Of a stretch of 64,000 bases of DNA, positions 1 to 8,422 are shown in pieces (position 1 is the first letter of the stretch; the number at the start of each line of letters is the position of its first letter). Source of the DNA: Bilifractor porci (GTDB lineage: Bacteria; Bacillota; Clostridia; Lachnospirales; Lachnospiraceae); NCBI RefSeq assembly GCF_009696005.1, contig NZ_VUMV01000002.1:411267-475266 (forward strand). Reading direction: 5' to 3'. Below the pieces are notes generated by a model, which searched no databases, had not been told where the DNA came from, and saw nothing but the letters and a program-made list of their open reading frames with translations. The translations under genes and the position numbers were made by a program.

Positions 1-489
1 GATATTAATTAAAGTGGATACAGCACATATACCTCCGGGGCGAGAGGAAGAAGTAATAGTGAGATCATACGATTCAACAAGGTCACGAATAATAAGTTCT
101 CTATCATTACCAGCTTCAATATTAGCCATGAATATTTCATAAGGTAATAACGATTTGACATATTTCATCTGATTTGCAAAAATATCTGCTTCTTGGGTGT
201 AAACAAGATCATCATAAACCATACACCAGACAGGAGTTTCTCTTGATCCAGAGACGAGAGCGACAATCTCTATAGTGTGTTGTCCGTTAAACACATAATT
301 TATTCCATCACGTCTACTTACTTTTACAGGATTTATCTGATAAAGGTCAAAATTAGCTGCAGCACGCTGAACGTGTTTGATGGACAGATTACGTTGGTAA
401 TCTTGATTTGAACATAAATTTTTAATTGGTATTTGCTCAAAATGCACTTGGGGAACAAACTTTTGTAAATCTTCGGTATTTCCATCCAT
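1..489 (-). CDS. ParB-like / DUF6551-type protein, 3' end beyond window
   Basis: The reverse strand is open from an ATG at 489 to the window edge (163 codons, no stop). Upstream is GGAGG about 10 nt before the ATG. The N-terminal part has a ParB-N-like pattern: a YQRNLS segment, then FDLYQINPVKVSRRDG and FNGQHTIEIVA, which resembles the DUF6551 family of mobile elements. The start lies 2 nt past the stop of the upstream ParB-like gene, so it is the last visible gene of the leftward recombinase operon. A role in DNA binding or element maintenance is inferred from the family only. The C-terminus is not in the window, so length and further domains are unknown. Confidence 0.6.
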   Translation of the reverse strand, partial: MDGNTEDLQKFVPQVHFEQIPIKNLCSNQDYQRNLSIKHVQRAAANFDLYQINPVKVSRRDGINYVFNGQHTIEIVALVSGSRETPVWCMVYDDLVYTQEADIFANQMKYVKSLLPYEIFMANIEAGNDRELIIRDLVESYDLTITSSSRPGGICAVSTLINI

Positions 490-491
490 AA

Positions 492-1412
492 TTATATTTC
501 CTCCAATTTTTTTAAAATAGTATTTGTGGTTGATATTAGGCACATAAGCTGATATTTAAGCTTATTTTTTGCTGTATCAGATGCAATTTTAAAATCTGAA
601 ACTTTTAATACTCTTTCGATAGAACTGTTCCACGAGGGAATCGTCAGCGTAAGGCTTGCAATTTCCGCATCTGGATCGAATTGTGGCAGGTTGCGTATAG
701 AAGGAATAGAAACGGAAGATTTTTTCTCTAACATTGGTTTGGCGTAATTATTCCACAGTAATTCCCTTTTCATATCATGATAACTGAGATGTTCTATCTT
801 TTCGGCAAGAAGGTAGTTGTTTAGACTTAAAAGCTGCTCTTTTGATAATCCTGAAAGCTCAATAATATTAGCTTGGGAAATCCAGAGCTGACCAGAACGG
901 ACTCGTTTGACAAGATCCGGAACTTTTTCATCAATTATATCTAGTGCATGACTGTAAGCAGAATATTTGTGAACGGTAGCCATTGCTACATTACATTCTT
1001 CGGATACTTTTTTTGCTGCGATGCTTGCACCGGAAATATGAGATTTGTTCGTAGATGAAAGTTGTCTTGAAATTAATATTTTTTCAGCATTATATTTTTT
1101 CCCAATCAGGTATTTTTTATTGGTATTGGTTAAATCCTCTCGTTGAAGTTGGTCAGTACATATCCATGAAATTACATCTTCTTTACTGGAAAAATGGAGT
1201 CTTTTTATGCGGAAAGGAATACTGTGTTTGCGAAATAATTCATATGCTTCTATGCCATTAATGACAATACCATTCCATGTACAGATGGGGGTGTGATAGG
1301 AATGACATAATATCTGTTGTTCAAGCTGTTTATAATCTTTTCCACTGAGATATTGATACAAATTTGTGAATTCTGGTTTTGTTTTTAATGTATATATACT
1401 ATAATTGTGCAT
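492..1412 (-). CDS. ParB/KorB-like DNA-binding protein
   Basis: About 306 aa. The N-terminal half carries a ParB-N-like core (TWNGIVINGIEAYELFRKH, then a segment ending DQLQREDLTNTNKKYLIGK). The middle holds a helix-turn-helix-like stretch (SIAAKKVSEECNVAMATVHKY) followed by the helical IDEKVPDLVKRVRSGQLWIS region usual in ParB/RepB proteins. I place the start at ATG 1412 because GGGAG sits 6 nt before it; an ATG at 1418 has its Shine-Dalgarno sequence directly against the codon. It overlaps the upstream gene by 14 nt, so the two are probably translationally coupled. No ParA is visible beside it, so a role in accessory DNA binding for the recombinase is as plausible as partitioning. Confidence 0.6.
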   Translation of the reverse strand: MHNYSIYTLKTKPEFTNLYQYLSGKDYKQLEQQILCHSYHTPICTWNGIVINGIEAYELFRKHSIPFRIKRLHFSSKEDVISWICTDQLQREDLTNTNKKYLIGKKYNAEKILISRQLSSTNKSHISGASIAAKKVSEECNVAMATVHKYSAYSHALDIIDEKVPDLVKRVRSGQLWISQANIIELSGLSKEQLLSLNNYLLAEKIEHLSYHDMKRELLWNNYAKPMLEKKSSVSIPSIRNLPQFDPDAEIASLTLTIPSWNSSIERVLKVSDFKIASDTAKNKLKYQLMCLISTTNTILKKLEEI

Positions 1413-1815
1413 ACTCATCTCCCATTATTTCTGATTTTAATTCTGCTTGTGGCAGTTTAGTGATGATGTTATCCATGGAAAATAGAGCTATTTTCTTCTC
1501 TGGGTAAATATTGCCTTCTAAACGAAAAATATTAAATTTCTCCCAAGAAAGGTTAAGCTGGGAAAGTGAATATAGTAATTCTCGGCTGTACAATTCATAG
1601 CTGTTACCATTGATAACAAAATAATCCTTAACTTTATGTGCCAATTTATCCTCTGCACAACTAGCCTTTATACCTATCATTTTTTGATCAGGATTAACAA
1701 GAAGTTGAATATATTCTGGGTTACCAATTTGCCGGAGTGTATTGCGGTGGATTCGTATACGATTCTTTTTAAAGTCAATACATATTAGTGGATGGGAAGA
1801 GTGTTTGTTGTTCAT
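1399..1815 (-). CDS. Small paralogue of the recombinase tail domain
   Basis: About 138 aa. The start at ATG 1815 has a GAGGAAAAATCCT ribosome site; the upstream in-frame region overlaps the preceding gene and is lysine/glutamine-rich junk. Almost the whole protein aligns by eye with the C-terminal domain of the recombinase at 2563-4425 and with the product at 1775-2563: a basic strand, then EYIQLLVNPDQKMIGIKA, matching EYVQILVNPIEKKLAVRPC and FVEMLIHPSSKLLAIRPC in the other two, then a shared helical part ending in an F-hydrophobic strand near residue 115. It is the most diverged and shortest copy. I do not know its function; stand-alone copies beside the fused one suggest hetero-oligomeric partners of the recombinase. 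Confidence 0.65.
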   Translation of the reverse strand: MNNKHSSHPLICIDFKKNRIRIHRNTLRQIGNPEYIQLLVNPDQKMIGIKASCAEDKLAHKVKDYFVINGNSYELYSRELLYSLSQLNLSWEKFNIFRLEGNIYPEKKIALFSMDNIITKLPQAELKSEIMGDEYAQL

Positions 1816-2563
1816 AGGATTTTTCCTCGCTTTCTGCTGTTGATGGTTCTTTTGTTTTTTCTGTGGATTTATCAGTTGCTTTTTTCTTTTCTTGTATGTC
1901 AAATACTGCGTAGCCTTCAAATATATTGACTTGCATTGATTTTTGATGTTCTTCCACTGGGATACCGAACTGATTCTTCCATTCTTCAGGATAAGAAGGT
2001 GTCCTGGCAGTGGTTACAGTTCCATTGTCTTTTAGTGTACGAGGAAATATTTCCGGTGAAGTTAAATCGAAAATGAACAGTATTTCATTGCCAGAACGAA
2101 TTAGCTTGCCGAGAATCTTGTAACGATAATTAGGATTCCAGTCCATGAGAGATATCACTTTAGCAAAGAAAATCCGGCAAGTGATTTGTTTTGGCGAACG
2201 TTTTTTCCCAGAGGAACACCAACGAAAAGAGTCTTTTTCTTCTTCTCGACAGGGACGGACAGCCAGTTTTTTTTCAATGGGATTGACTAGTATCTGCACA
2301 TATTCGACATCGGGTAGTTTTTTTATGCAGGCGGTATTTACAGATACCTTGTAGTTGTTAAATGTAAACGAAGGTTCGTAAATATGAGCGAAGAATTCGC
2401 CACGTACAACTTGATAACCGTCATAACTGAAAGAATCATCGTCAATGACTTCCATTTGATTTGTGGGGCTGGATGCGACTGTTATTGGCATAGGTGGGTT
2501 GATTTTCATCATATCAGAAGGTTCTGTGGTCATATTCCATTGATTTATAGGTTGATCGCTCAT
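1775..2563 (-). CDS. Recombinase-associated tail-domain protein
   Basis: 262 aa. Residues about 45-170 form a domain that matches the C-terminal region of the adjacent serine recombinase: SYDGYQVVRGEFF against DLRDYEVARGQFF, then LVNPIEKKLAVRPC against LIHPSSKLLAIRPC, then YRYKILG against CKYRIIG. The match continues to a distal YPEEWKNQFG element, which the recombinase has as YPADWMNGFG. The C-terminus (after about residue 220) is charged and probably disordered. The start codon overlaps the recombinase stop (TAATG) with GGAGA 7 nt upstream, which indicates translational coupling and near-equimolar synthesis. Such proteins sit beside large serine recombinases in Clostridia; the function is unknown to me. 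Confidence 0.7.
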   Translation of the reverse strand: MSDQPINQWNMTTEPSDMMKINPPMPITVASSPTNQMEVIDDDSFSYDGYQVVRGEFFAHIYEPSFTFNNYKVSVNTACIKKLPDVEYVQILVNPIEKKLAVRPCREEEKDSFRWCSSGKKRSPKQITCRIFFAKVISLMDWNPNYRYKILGKLIRSGNEILFIFDLTSPEIFPRTLKDNGTVTTARTPSYPEEWKNQFGIPVEEHQKSMQVNIFEGYAVFDIQEKKKATDKSTEKTKEPSTAESEEKSYEQQTLFPSTNMY

Positions 2564-4425
2564 TAGGTGTCTCCTTTAATTTCTGTAATAATATTCTTTA
2601 TATTTTGTATAATGGTTTCTTTGGGAGTGGTTTGTAGCTCAGGCTCTTTATAAGGTTTACTTTCCGAGGTGGTTTGCCAGTTTTTCTCCGCTGTAAATTC
2701 TGTTAGTTCTGGTGCTTGCGACTGAGTATAGTAATTATTACCGAAGCCATTCATCCAGTCGGCAGGATAAGCTAACACACTTTTAGAATCAGATATTGTA
2801 TCAGGTGCGTTGTTATCGGAACAGGATACGTCGTTGGTACTTGTCGGTATTCGTATTTCTGTATCGTTCATATTGAAAATAAGGACATTTTCATTGTCTT
2901 TCTGGTGGGCAACTCCTATTATTCTATATTTGCATTTTTTGTCCCATTTAAATATCTCGTATAATGTTGGCAAAAATGCAGCACCGGAAATTGGTTTTGG
3001 AATAGGTTGACCATCTTTGAGACGTGACCACTGCACTTTATTTTTGGTTTCAGAGGAACATGGTCGGATTGCAAGTAGTTTTGAACTTGGGTGTATCAGC
3101 ATTTCAACAAATTTGGTGTTTGGAAATTTCCGTATAGCATCTTTGTTAAAAGAGATCTGTTTATATGAAAAAGAAACAGAAATCCGACCAACAGAGGAGA
3201 AAAATTGTCCTCTGGCAACTTCATAGTCTCTTAAATCGAAGGAACCGGCGGAAGCAGTAATTGTATCAGGTGTATTCATATTTGTCGGTTTAAGGACGCT
3301 TTGAGATGCTTCAAAGTAGTCTCTGGCTTTAAATCCAGACCATCTTGGATTGATGCTTATAAATCCACTTAGAGAGCCTTCTTGTATCACATGTAATTCT
3401 GGTAAAATCTCCTTATTCCCATATTTCGCATTTGTAATTAATTTTTGAACAGCTATGAAATCATCTCTGGAGATAATAGCTTCGTGATGTCCGACTTTTC
3501 TGTATTGATTACGGTCTTGATTGTTTTTCCTTGATTTATGGTCAAGATAACTCGGAGTCCATGTTTTTCTCGCCAGAACATCCCCACAATGGCGTTCATT
3601 TTGAAGGATTTGTAGTACGGTACTGGATGACCAGACATCATTATTCTTTTTTGTTTTACAACCGAGTTCTGTCAGGGAATCCGCAATTTGTTGCGCACTG
3701 CTTCCATTCAGATACATATAAAAAATAAGCTGCACAATTTTAGCTTCATGTGGATTGATTACAAGATCGCCATTTTCGTCTTGGTCATATCCGAGCAGAG
3801 GAGGTGTAAGGAATATTCCCCGACGAAAACGCATTTCAATGGAAGAATTCATAATTTCACTTTTGGTATGACTTTCTTCCTGCGCAAGTGTTGACATGAA
3901 TGACAGGATCATTTCGCTTTTGGGATCAAGCGTATTTAGATGCTCTGTTTCAAAAAACACACCGACGGGTGGACGGAGTGAAGAAAGCTCTCGTACATAT
4001 CGGATACAGTCAACAACATTTCTTGCAAATCGGGATACACTTTTTGTTATGATTAAATCAATTTTTCCGGCTTCACAATCTTTGATCATTTTTTTGAATG
4101 CATCCCTGTGTTGAAGAGAAGTGCCGGAAATGCCTTCGTCGGCATATATTTCTACAAGAATCCAATTTGGATTTTTATTTACTACATCCTGATAATGATT
4201 TTTCTGTAATTCATATGAGGATGTTTGGCGTGGATCATCCGTAGATACCCTTGCATATACAGCCACTCGTAGTTTTTTCTCTGTTTTAAAAATATCCTCT
4301 GGTGGAAGTGCTGGAATTACTTCCAGTTCTTCTGGATCAATACCTTTATATCTTTGCCGAATTCGGGCTTTCTGTTCATCAATATTACTGCTTCGTTCTT
4401 CACTTTCTTTCATCAGTAGCGACAT
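2563..4425 (-). CDS. Large serine recombinase with unusual C-terminal domain
   Basis: 620 aa. Residues about 52-200 are a resolvase-type catalytic domain with Arg59 and the nucleophile Ser61 in VAVYARVSTDD, plus the SRFARN motif near 131-136. Residues about 205-335 are the 'recombinase' DNA-binding domain (GILLT-type entry, HEAKIVQLIF, LQNERHCGDVLARK). The zinc-ribbon CxxC segment usual in integrases of this class is absent. Instead residues about 394-565 carry a domain repeated as separate proteins in the two downstream genes. The start at 4425 has its Shine-Dalgarno sequence (AAAGGA) against the ATG; ATG 4413 is an alternative. It probably drives integration and excision of the element that interrupts cpaF, although the tyrosine recombinase trio at the other end could do so instead. 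Confidence 0.85.
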   Translation of the reverse strand: MSLLMKESEERSSNIDEQKARIRQRYKGIDPEELEVIPALPPEDIFKTEKKLRVAVYARVSTDDPRQTSSYELQKNHYQDVVNKNPNWILVEIYADEGISGTSLQHRDAFKKMIKDCEAGKIDLIITKSVSRFARNVVDCIRYVRELSSLRPPVGVFFETEHLNTLDPKSEMILSFMSTLAQEESHTKSEIMNSSIEMRFRRGIFLTPPLLGYDQDENGDLVINPHEAKIVQLIFYMYLNGSSAQQIADSLTELGCKTKKNNDVWSSSTVLQILQNERHCGDVLARKTWTPSYLDHKSRKNNQDRNQYRKVGHHEAIISRDDFIAVQKLITNAKYGNKEILPELHVIQEGSLSGFISINPRWSGFKARDYFEASQSVLKPTNMNTPDTITASAGSFDLRDYEVARGQFFSSVGRISVSFSYKQISFNKDAIRKFPNTKFVEMLIHPSSKLLAIRPCSSETKNKVQWSRLKDGQPIPKPISGAAFLPTLYEIFKWDKKCKYRIIGVAHQKDNENVLIFNMNDTEIRIPTSTNDVSCSDNNAPDTISDSKSVLAYPADWMNGFGNNYYTQSQAPELTEFTAEKNWQTTSESKPYKEPELQTTPKETIIQNIKNIITEIKGDT

Positions 4426-4472
4426 CCTTTATAGTTGATATAACTATCATAGAATTTTTGGATTGAAAAAGA

Positions 4473-4510
4473 CATAAACCATCGGTTAAGTGATTAACGG
4501 ATGGTTTATG
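4473..4510 (-). terminator. Rho-independent terminator of the XRE gene
   Basis: A 17-bp inverted repeat with one mismatch (arms 4473-4489 and 4494-4510, 4-nt loop), followed on the minus strand by a T-rich run. It lies between the XRE gene (stop at 4543) and the recombinase, so it separates the two transcription units. Confidence 0.7.
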
Positions 4511-4542
4511 TAGAAATAGATATTTGATTGTTATTGAATGAT

Positions 4543-4932
4543 TTAATAATCATTCGGGTTGTCAGCATCGTAATTATGGTTTGAGGATAGATGCCAATCA
4601 TTGATTCGTAAAATGTTCTTTATGGCTGAAAGAACCTCGAATATGTAACGTTTTTCGGTGCTGGTGCAATCTGCCATTAATAAATCAATATCAGTTTGAT
4701 ATTCCGTAGGATTGTATAGCAAGTTCCCGTAGAGTAATTCATCAATAGTAATTTCAAGGGCATTGCTAATTTTGATTAAAGATTCTAAACTGGGTTTACG
4801 CTTGGCATTTTCTATATAGCTTATATAAACAGTAGAAAGATCAGCAATTTCAGCCAGCTCCTCGGCAGATAAACCTCGTTGTTTGCGGGTTTCTCTTATA
4901 CGTTTGCCTATAAGTGCATAATTTATTTCCAT
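4543..4932 (-). CDS. XRE-family transcriptional regulator
   Basis: 129 aa. Residues about 8-66 are a Cro/C1-type helix-turn-helix (GKRIRETRKQRGLSAEELAE, then STVYISYIENAKRKPSLESL, then ALEITIDELLYG). The remainder is short and acidic and resembles a dimerisation tail. It is divergent from the 71-aa gene at 5157; the intervening 220 bp must hold both promoters. Its likely job is to repress the recombinase operon or the divergent genes, as is typical of element regulators. A C-terminal metalloprotease domain (ImmA type) is not present in it or beside it. Confidence 0.85.
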   Translation of the reverse strand: MEINYALIGKRIRETRKQRGLSAEELAEIADLSTVYISYIENAKRKPSLESLIKISNALEITIDELLYGNLLYNPTEYQTDIDLLMADCTSTEKRYIFEVLSAIKNILRINDWHLSSNHNYDADNPNDY

Positions 4933-5156
4933 GTCCTCACCTCCTTTCCATCACAACTTGACTTTTTTGTGTTGTAGATAGAAAAATGGTGAGCTATACA
5001 ATAGCAATTAGTTGTATAAAAAGAAGTATATCATATGTATATAGCAAAAAGAAGATTGTCGATTGATGGGAGAAAAAGGCGATTAGTTGTAATTGAACAA
5101 CAACGAAAAAAGGGTTATCATTTGTGTATTAAAAATTATGTCTGGGAGGAAAATAC

Positions 5157-5372
5157 ATGGCAGATAATGAGGAAATCAAAGCACTGGAGAGATTAGAGGA
5201 AAAAGGAAGAATACTGCGGGAGTACAAAGGAAAGTTCCGGCAGATGTGCCAAGAAAATAAAATGATAAAAGGTTCGACAGTGATGGAACTATATGATAAA
5301 ATTGAAGAGGTACAAAGAGAATATGAGCGCTTAGACAGTAGATTGACAGCAATGGAGTACGATATCATATAG
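5157..5372 (+). CDS. Small coiled-coil protein, unknown function
   Basis: 71 aa. The ATG follows GGGAGGAAAATAC. The product is highly charged and predicted to be nearly all helical, with heptad-like spacing of hydrophobics (ALERLEEKGRILREYKGKF, then IEEVQREYERLDSRLTAME). There is no membrane segment or known motif. It lies between two XRE regulators in the accessory part of the element. I do not recognise a family. Confidence 0.55.
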   Translation: MADNEEIKALERLEEKGRILREYKGKFRQMCQENKMIKGSTVMELYDKIEEVQREYERLDSRLTAMEYDII

Positions 5373-5497
5373 TGCTATTTTTTTTGGACAAATACTTCTG
5401 TTTCCCTTAGTAAATGCTTGCAAGATACATCTCTAATATTTTTGCCGATTTGTAGGTACAATGAAGGTAACTACTATCGGAAGAGAGGTGTATTTAC

Positions 5498-5818
5498 TTG
5501 CGTACAGAGGATTATATTGCAGACAATATTGTAGCTTTGTGCAAAAAACGTGATATGAGTAAATATCGGCTGTCACAGCTGACAGGTATATCTCAATCTT
5601 CGATTGGAAAAATCATTGCTAAAGAAAGTCTACCAACAATGCCTACTGTGGAAAAAATATGTGACGCACTGGGAGTAACAATGGCTCAGTTCTTTGCGGG
5701 AAAAGATGTTCCGGTAAATTTATCTGAGTCACAACAAGAGGTCTTAAAGATTTGGGACGGTCTTGATGAAAAAGAACAAGCGGTAGTAATGGCTATGCTC
5801 CGAGGACTTCAGAAATAA
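5498..5818 (+). CDS. XRE-family regulator with TTG start
   Basis: 106 aa. It starts with TTG at 5498 behind AGAGAGG; no in-frame ATG precedes the helix-turn-helix. Residues about 10-65 are a Cro/C1 domain (VALCKKRDMSKYRLSQLTGI, SQSSIGKIIAKESLPTMPTV, ALGVTMAQFFAG). The C-terminal 35 residues (ESQQEVLKIWDGLDEKEQAV) are a short helical tail common in XRE proteins of clostridial integrative elements. It is followed at 60 bp by a second small gene in the same direction, probably co-transcribed. Confidence 0.85.
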   Translation: MRTEDYIADNIVALCKKRDMSKYRLSQLTGISQSSIGKIIAKESLPTMPTVEKICDALGVTMAQFFAGKDVPVNLSESQQEVLKIWDGLDEKEQAVVMAMLRGLQK

Positions 5819-5877
5819 AGGAAACAGTTGTAACGAAAATGTTGACTGTTTCTTTTTTTTATGGGTAGGTGGAGAAT

Positions 5878-6351
5878 ATGTTGATTGAAAAGAGATTTTT
5901 TGATATTGCAAAACGTGAAGATGAAGAAATAAAAAGGGAGCTGGAAGCAGAAAAAGCAAAAATGACAGAAGAAGAAAAATTGGAAGAAAAAAACCGGCAT
6001 GAAGCAGAGGTAAAGGAACTTATTCGCAAAGCGGAAGCACGTATGAAAAAACATAAGAAAATCCCTGATTCTAAGAAAATTGTTGAGTTTACACTTTTGC
6101 AAAAGGCTGCATTGGAGATTGCAGAACACATGGGTATGAATATAAAAACTGAACAAAAAAAGGATGATCTATGGGGCACTATCGAACTTGCCTTTGATAA
6201 AATGTGGTTTTTGGATTCTACTCCACCTGAATGGGTTGATGTATGGAATTCTTTATTGACAGAAGCGCACAGTGTATATATTGAAATTAAGGATAATATG
6301 ATCGTTTATCAATATTCCTATGATTTATCCAAAGAAGTGATTGTTGAATAA
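5878..6351 (+). CDS. Hypothetical protein with charged coiled-coil N-terminus
   Basis: 157 aa from ATG 5878, preceded by AGGTGG; a GTG at 5869 in the same frame is an alternative start. Residues about 10-60 are Glu/Lys-rich and form a long charged helix. Residues about 65-155 look globular (FTLLQKAALEIAEHMGMNIK, LWGTIELAFDKMWFLDSTPP). There is no membrane segment and no motif I recognise. It ends 290 bp before the restriction-modification operon and is probably co-transcribed with the XRE gene upstream. Confidence 0.5.
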   Translation: MLIEKRFFDIAKREDEEIKRELEAEKAKMTEEEKLEEKNRHEAEVKELIRKAEARMKKHKKIPDSKKIVEFTLLQKAALEIAEHMGMNIKTEQKKDDLWGTIELAFDKMWFLDSTPPEWVDVWNSLLTEAHSVYIEIKDNMIVYQYSYDLSKEVIVE

Positions 6352-6641
6352 TGATAAGAGGATAAAACCGGAATGATAATAATCATATAGCAGATGCAGT
6401 TTTATTCGTATTTTCGCCAACACGATTTTATTGCTTCGTGGTATACTGTAACTATAATATTTTGGGTAAATATTTGAGAAAGAAGATATGTTCAGGATCG
6501 AATAAATAATAGAGAACAGATGAGAATTTCGCACAGTTCTGAATGATTATCTGATTCCGGATGAGTTTGAAAAAATAGCGGGTCTGAATTTAGAACGTAT
6601 GTTGTGTAAATCAGTATACGCTTATGATTATGGAGGAAAAA
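6352..6641 (+). other. Intergenic region with a possible gene remnant
   Basis: These 290 bp separate the small genes from hsdM. A stretch from about 6520 to 6658 is open in one frame and reads like the C-terminal tail of a protein (NDYLIPDEFEKIAGLNLERM, then LCKSVYAYDYGG) with a stop upstream and no start codon. It runs into the hsdM ribosome site, so it is probably a decayed gene end. The hsdM promoter should also be here; an AT-rich stretch with TATACT near 6439 is the best -10 candidate, but I see no convincing -35. Confidence 0.35.
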
Positions 6642-8420
6642 ATGAATAGTAATGATTTAATTACAAACGTTAGTAAAAATTCCAATGATACAGCGGCCTT
6701 GATATGGTCTGTAGCTGATGATCTTGTAGGGGCATATAAACCACATGAATATGGTTTGGTTATCCTACCTATGACAGTAATTAAACGCTTCCACGATTGT
6801 CTGTTGCCTACACATCAGGCAGTTTTGGATACATACAAAAAAGTTGAAAAACTGGCTGTAAAAGATGGTTTTTTAAAGAAAGCTTCAGGTTACCAGTTTT
6901 ATAACACCAGTCCGTTTACATTTAAGACACTGCTTGCCGATCCTGAAAATATTGTCGATAACTTTAAGGCATATTTGAATGGATTCTCTGATAACGTACA
7001 GGATATTCTTGCACGTATGGATTTTGATTCTCAGATTAAGCATATGTCAGAAGCAGGTCTTTTATATCAGGTGATCTCTGATTTTTGTACTGATCGTGGC
7101 GATTTCTCTCCTGAGAAGATCAGTGCTGTAGACATGGGTTATGTGTTTGAGAATTTAGTCCGTAGATTTTCTGAGTCATATAATGAAGAAGCCGGAGCTC
7201 ATTTCACAAGTCGTGATATTATCTATCTGATGAGTGATCTTCTTGTGGCTGGAGATGACTATGCTTTTACAGGTGATGGTATATCCAAAACAGTTTATGA
7301 TATGACAATGGGGACGTCACAGATGCTTACCTGTATGGAAGAACGATTGAAACAGATGGATGCGGATGCTGATGTTACTGTATTTGGTCAGGAATTTAAT
7401 CCGTTTACATTTGGTATTGCAAAAGCGGATATGCTTATTCGTGGTGGTGACCCCAATAATATGCAGTTTGGTGATACTTTATCTGATGATAAATTCAGTG
7501 GGTATAAGTTCGATTATATTATCAGCAATCCACCTTTTGGAATTCCTTGGAAACGTGAAGAAAAAGAAGTTGAAGCGGAGTTTAAGAAAGGTACAGCAGG
7601 GAGATTCGCACCTGGATTACCGGCAAAAGGTGATGGACAGCTTCTGTTCATGTTGAATGGACTTGCTAAATTAAAAGATGATGGACAGATGGCAATAATC
7701 CAGAATGGTTCTTCGTTATTCAATGGTGATGCTGGTTCTGGTCCTTCTGAAATCCGTAGATATTTGATAGAAAATGACTGGCTTGATGCTATTGTGCAGT
7801 TGCCAAACAATGCTTTTTATAATACAGGTATTGCTACTTATATCTGGCTTGTTATGAAAAATAAACCTGTAACACATCAGGGGAAGGTTCAGTTGATCGA
7901 TGCATCAAATTGTGCATCTAGCAGACGTAAGAATATTGGTTTAAAGAATGTTGATATTACAAAAGCTTGTCGTGATCTGATTGTTAAAGCGTATGGTGCT
8001 TATGTGGATGAAACTTACAAAGGGATTGAAGAAAATGGTAATGCAATCATTGTAAAGAGTAAGGTTATGGATTCTGTTGACCTTGGATATAACAAAATTG
8101 TAGTGGAAACACCTCAGTTCGATGAAAATGGAAACGTTATGATGAAGAAAAATAAGCTGATGGTAGATACATCTAAGCGTGACACGGAGAATGTACCATT
8201 GGCAGAAGATATTGATGCTTATTTTGAACGTGAGGTTATTCCATATAATCCACATGCTTGGGTTGATAAGTCCAAGACGAAAGTTGGATATGAAATTCCG
8301 TTCACCAGAACATTCTATGAATATAAGAAGATTGAACCGTCAGGTGTGATTGCTGCACGTATCGAAGAACATGAAAAGGGCTTGATGGCAAAATTGCATG
8401 AATTGTTCGGGGGTGAATAA
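6642..8420 (+). CDS. hsdM: Type I restriction-modification system, DNA methyltransferase subunit
   Basis: 592 aa from ATG 6642, chosen because TGGAGG lies 5 nt upstream (an ATG at 6624 lacks a site). N-terminal helical HsdM domain about residues 10-150. N6-adenine methyltransferase domain about 160-470: the AdoMet-binding motif is the variant YDMTMGTSQMLT, which occurs in a clostridial subgroup in place of DPxCGTGG, and the catalytic motif IV is NPPFGIPW. It methylates adenine at the bipartite site chosen by HsdS to protect host DNA and forms the M2S core. hsdS begins 3 nt after the stop. Length is normal and there is no frameshift. Confidence 0.93.
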   Translation: MNSNDLITNVSKNSNDTAALIWSVADDLVGAYKPHEYGLVILPMTVIKRFHDCLLPTHQAVLDTYKKVEKLAVKDGFLKKASGYQFYNTSPFTFKTLLADPENIVDNFKAYLNGFSDNVQDILARMDFDSQIKHMSEAGLLYQVISDFCTDRGDFSPEKISAVDMGYVFENLVRRFSESYNEEAGAHFTSRDIIYLMSDLLVAGDDYAFTGDGISKTVYDMTMGTSQMLTCMEERLKQMDADADVTVFGQEFNPFTFGIAKADMLIRGGDPNNMQFGDTLSDDKFSGYKFDYIISNPPFGIPWKREEKEVEAEFKKGTAGRFAPGLPAKGDGQLLFMLNGLAKLKDDGQMAIIQNGSSLFNGDAGSGPSEIRRYLIENDWLDAIVQLPNNAFYNTGIATYIWLVMKNKPVTHQGKVQLIDASNCASSRRKNIGLKNVDITKACRDLIVKAYGAYVDETYKGIEENGNAIIVKSKVMDSVDLGYNKIVVETPQFDENGNVMMKKNKLMVDTSKRDTENVPLAEDIDAYFEREVIPYNPHAWVDKSKTKVGYEIPFTRTFYEYKKIEPSGVIAARIEEHEKGLMAKLHELFGGE

Positions 8421-8422
8421 TT

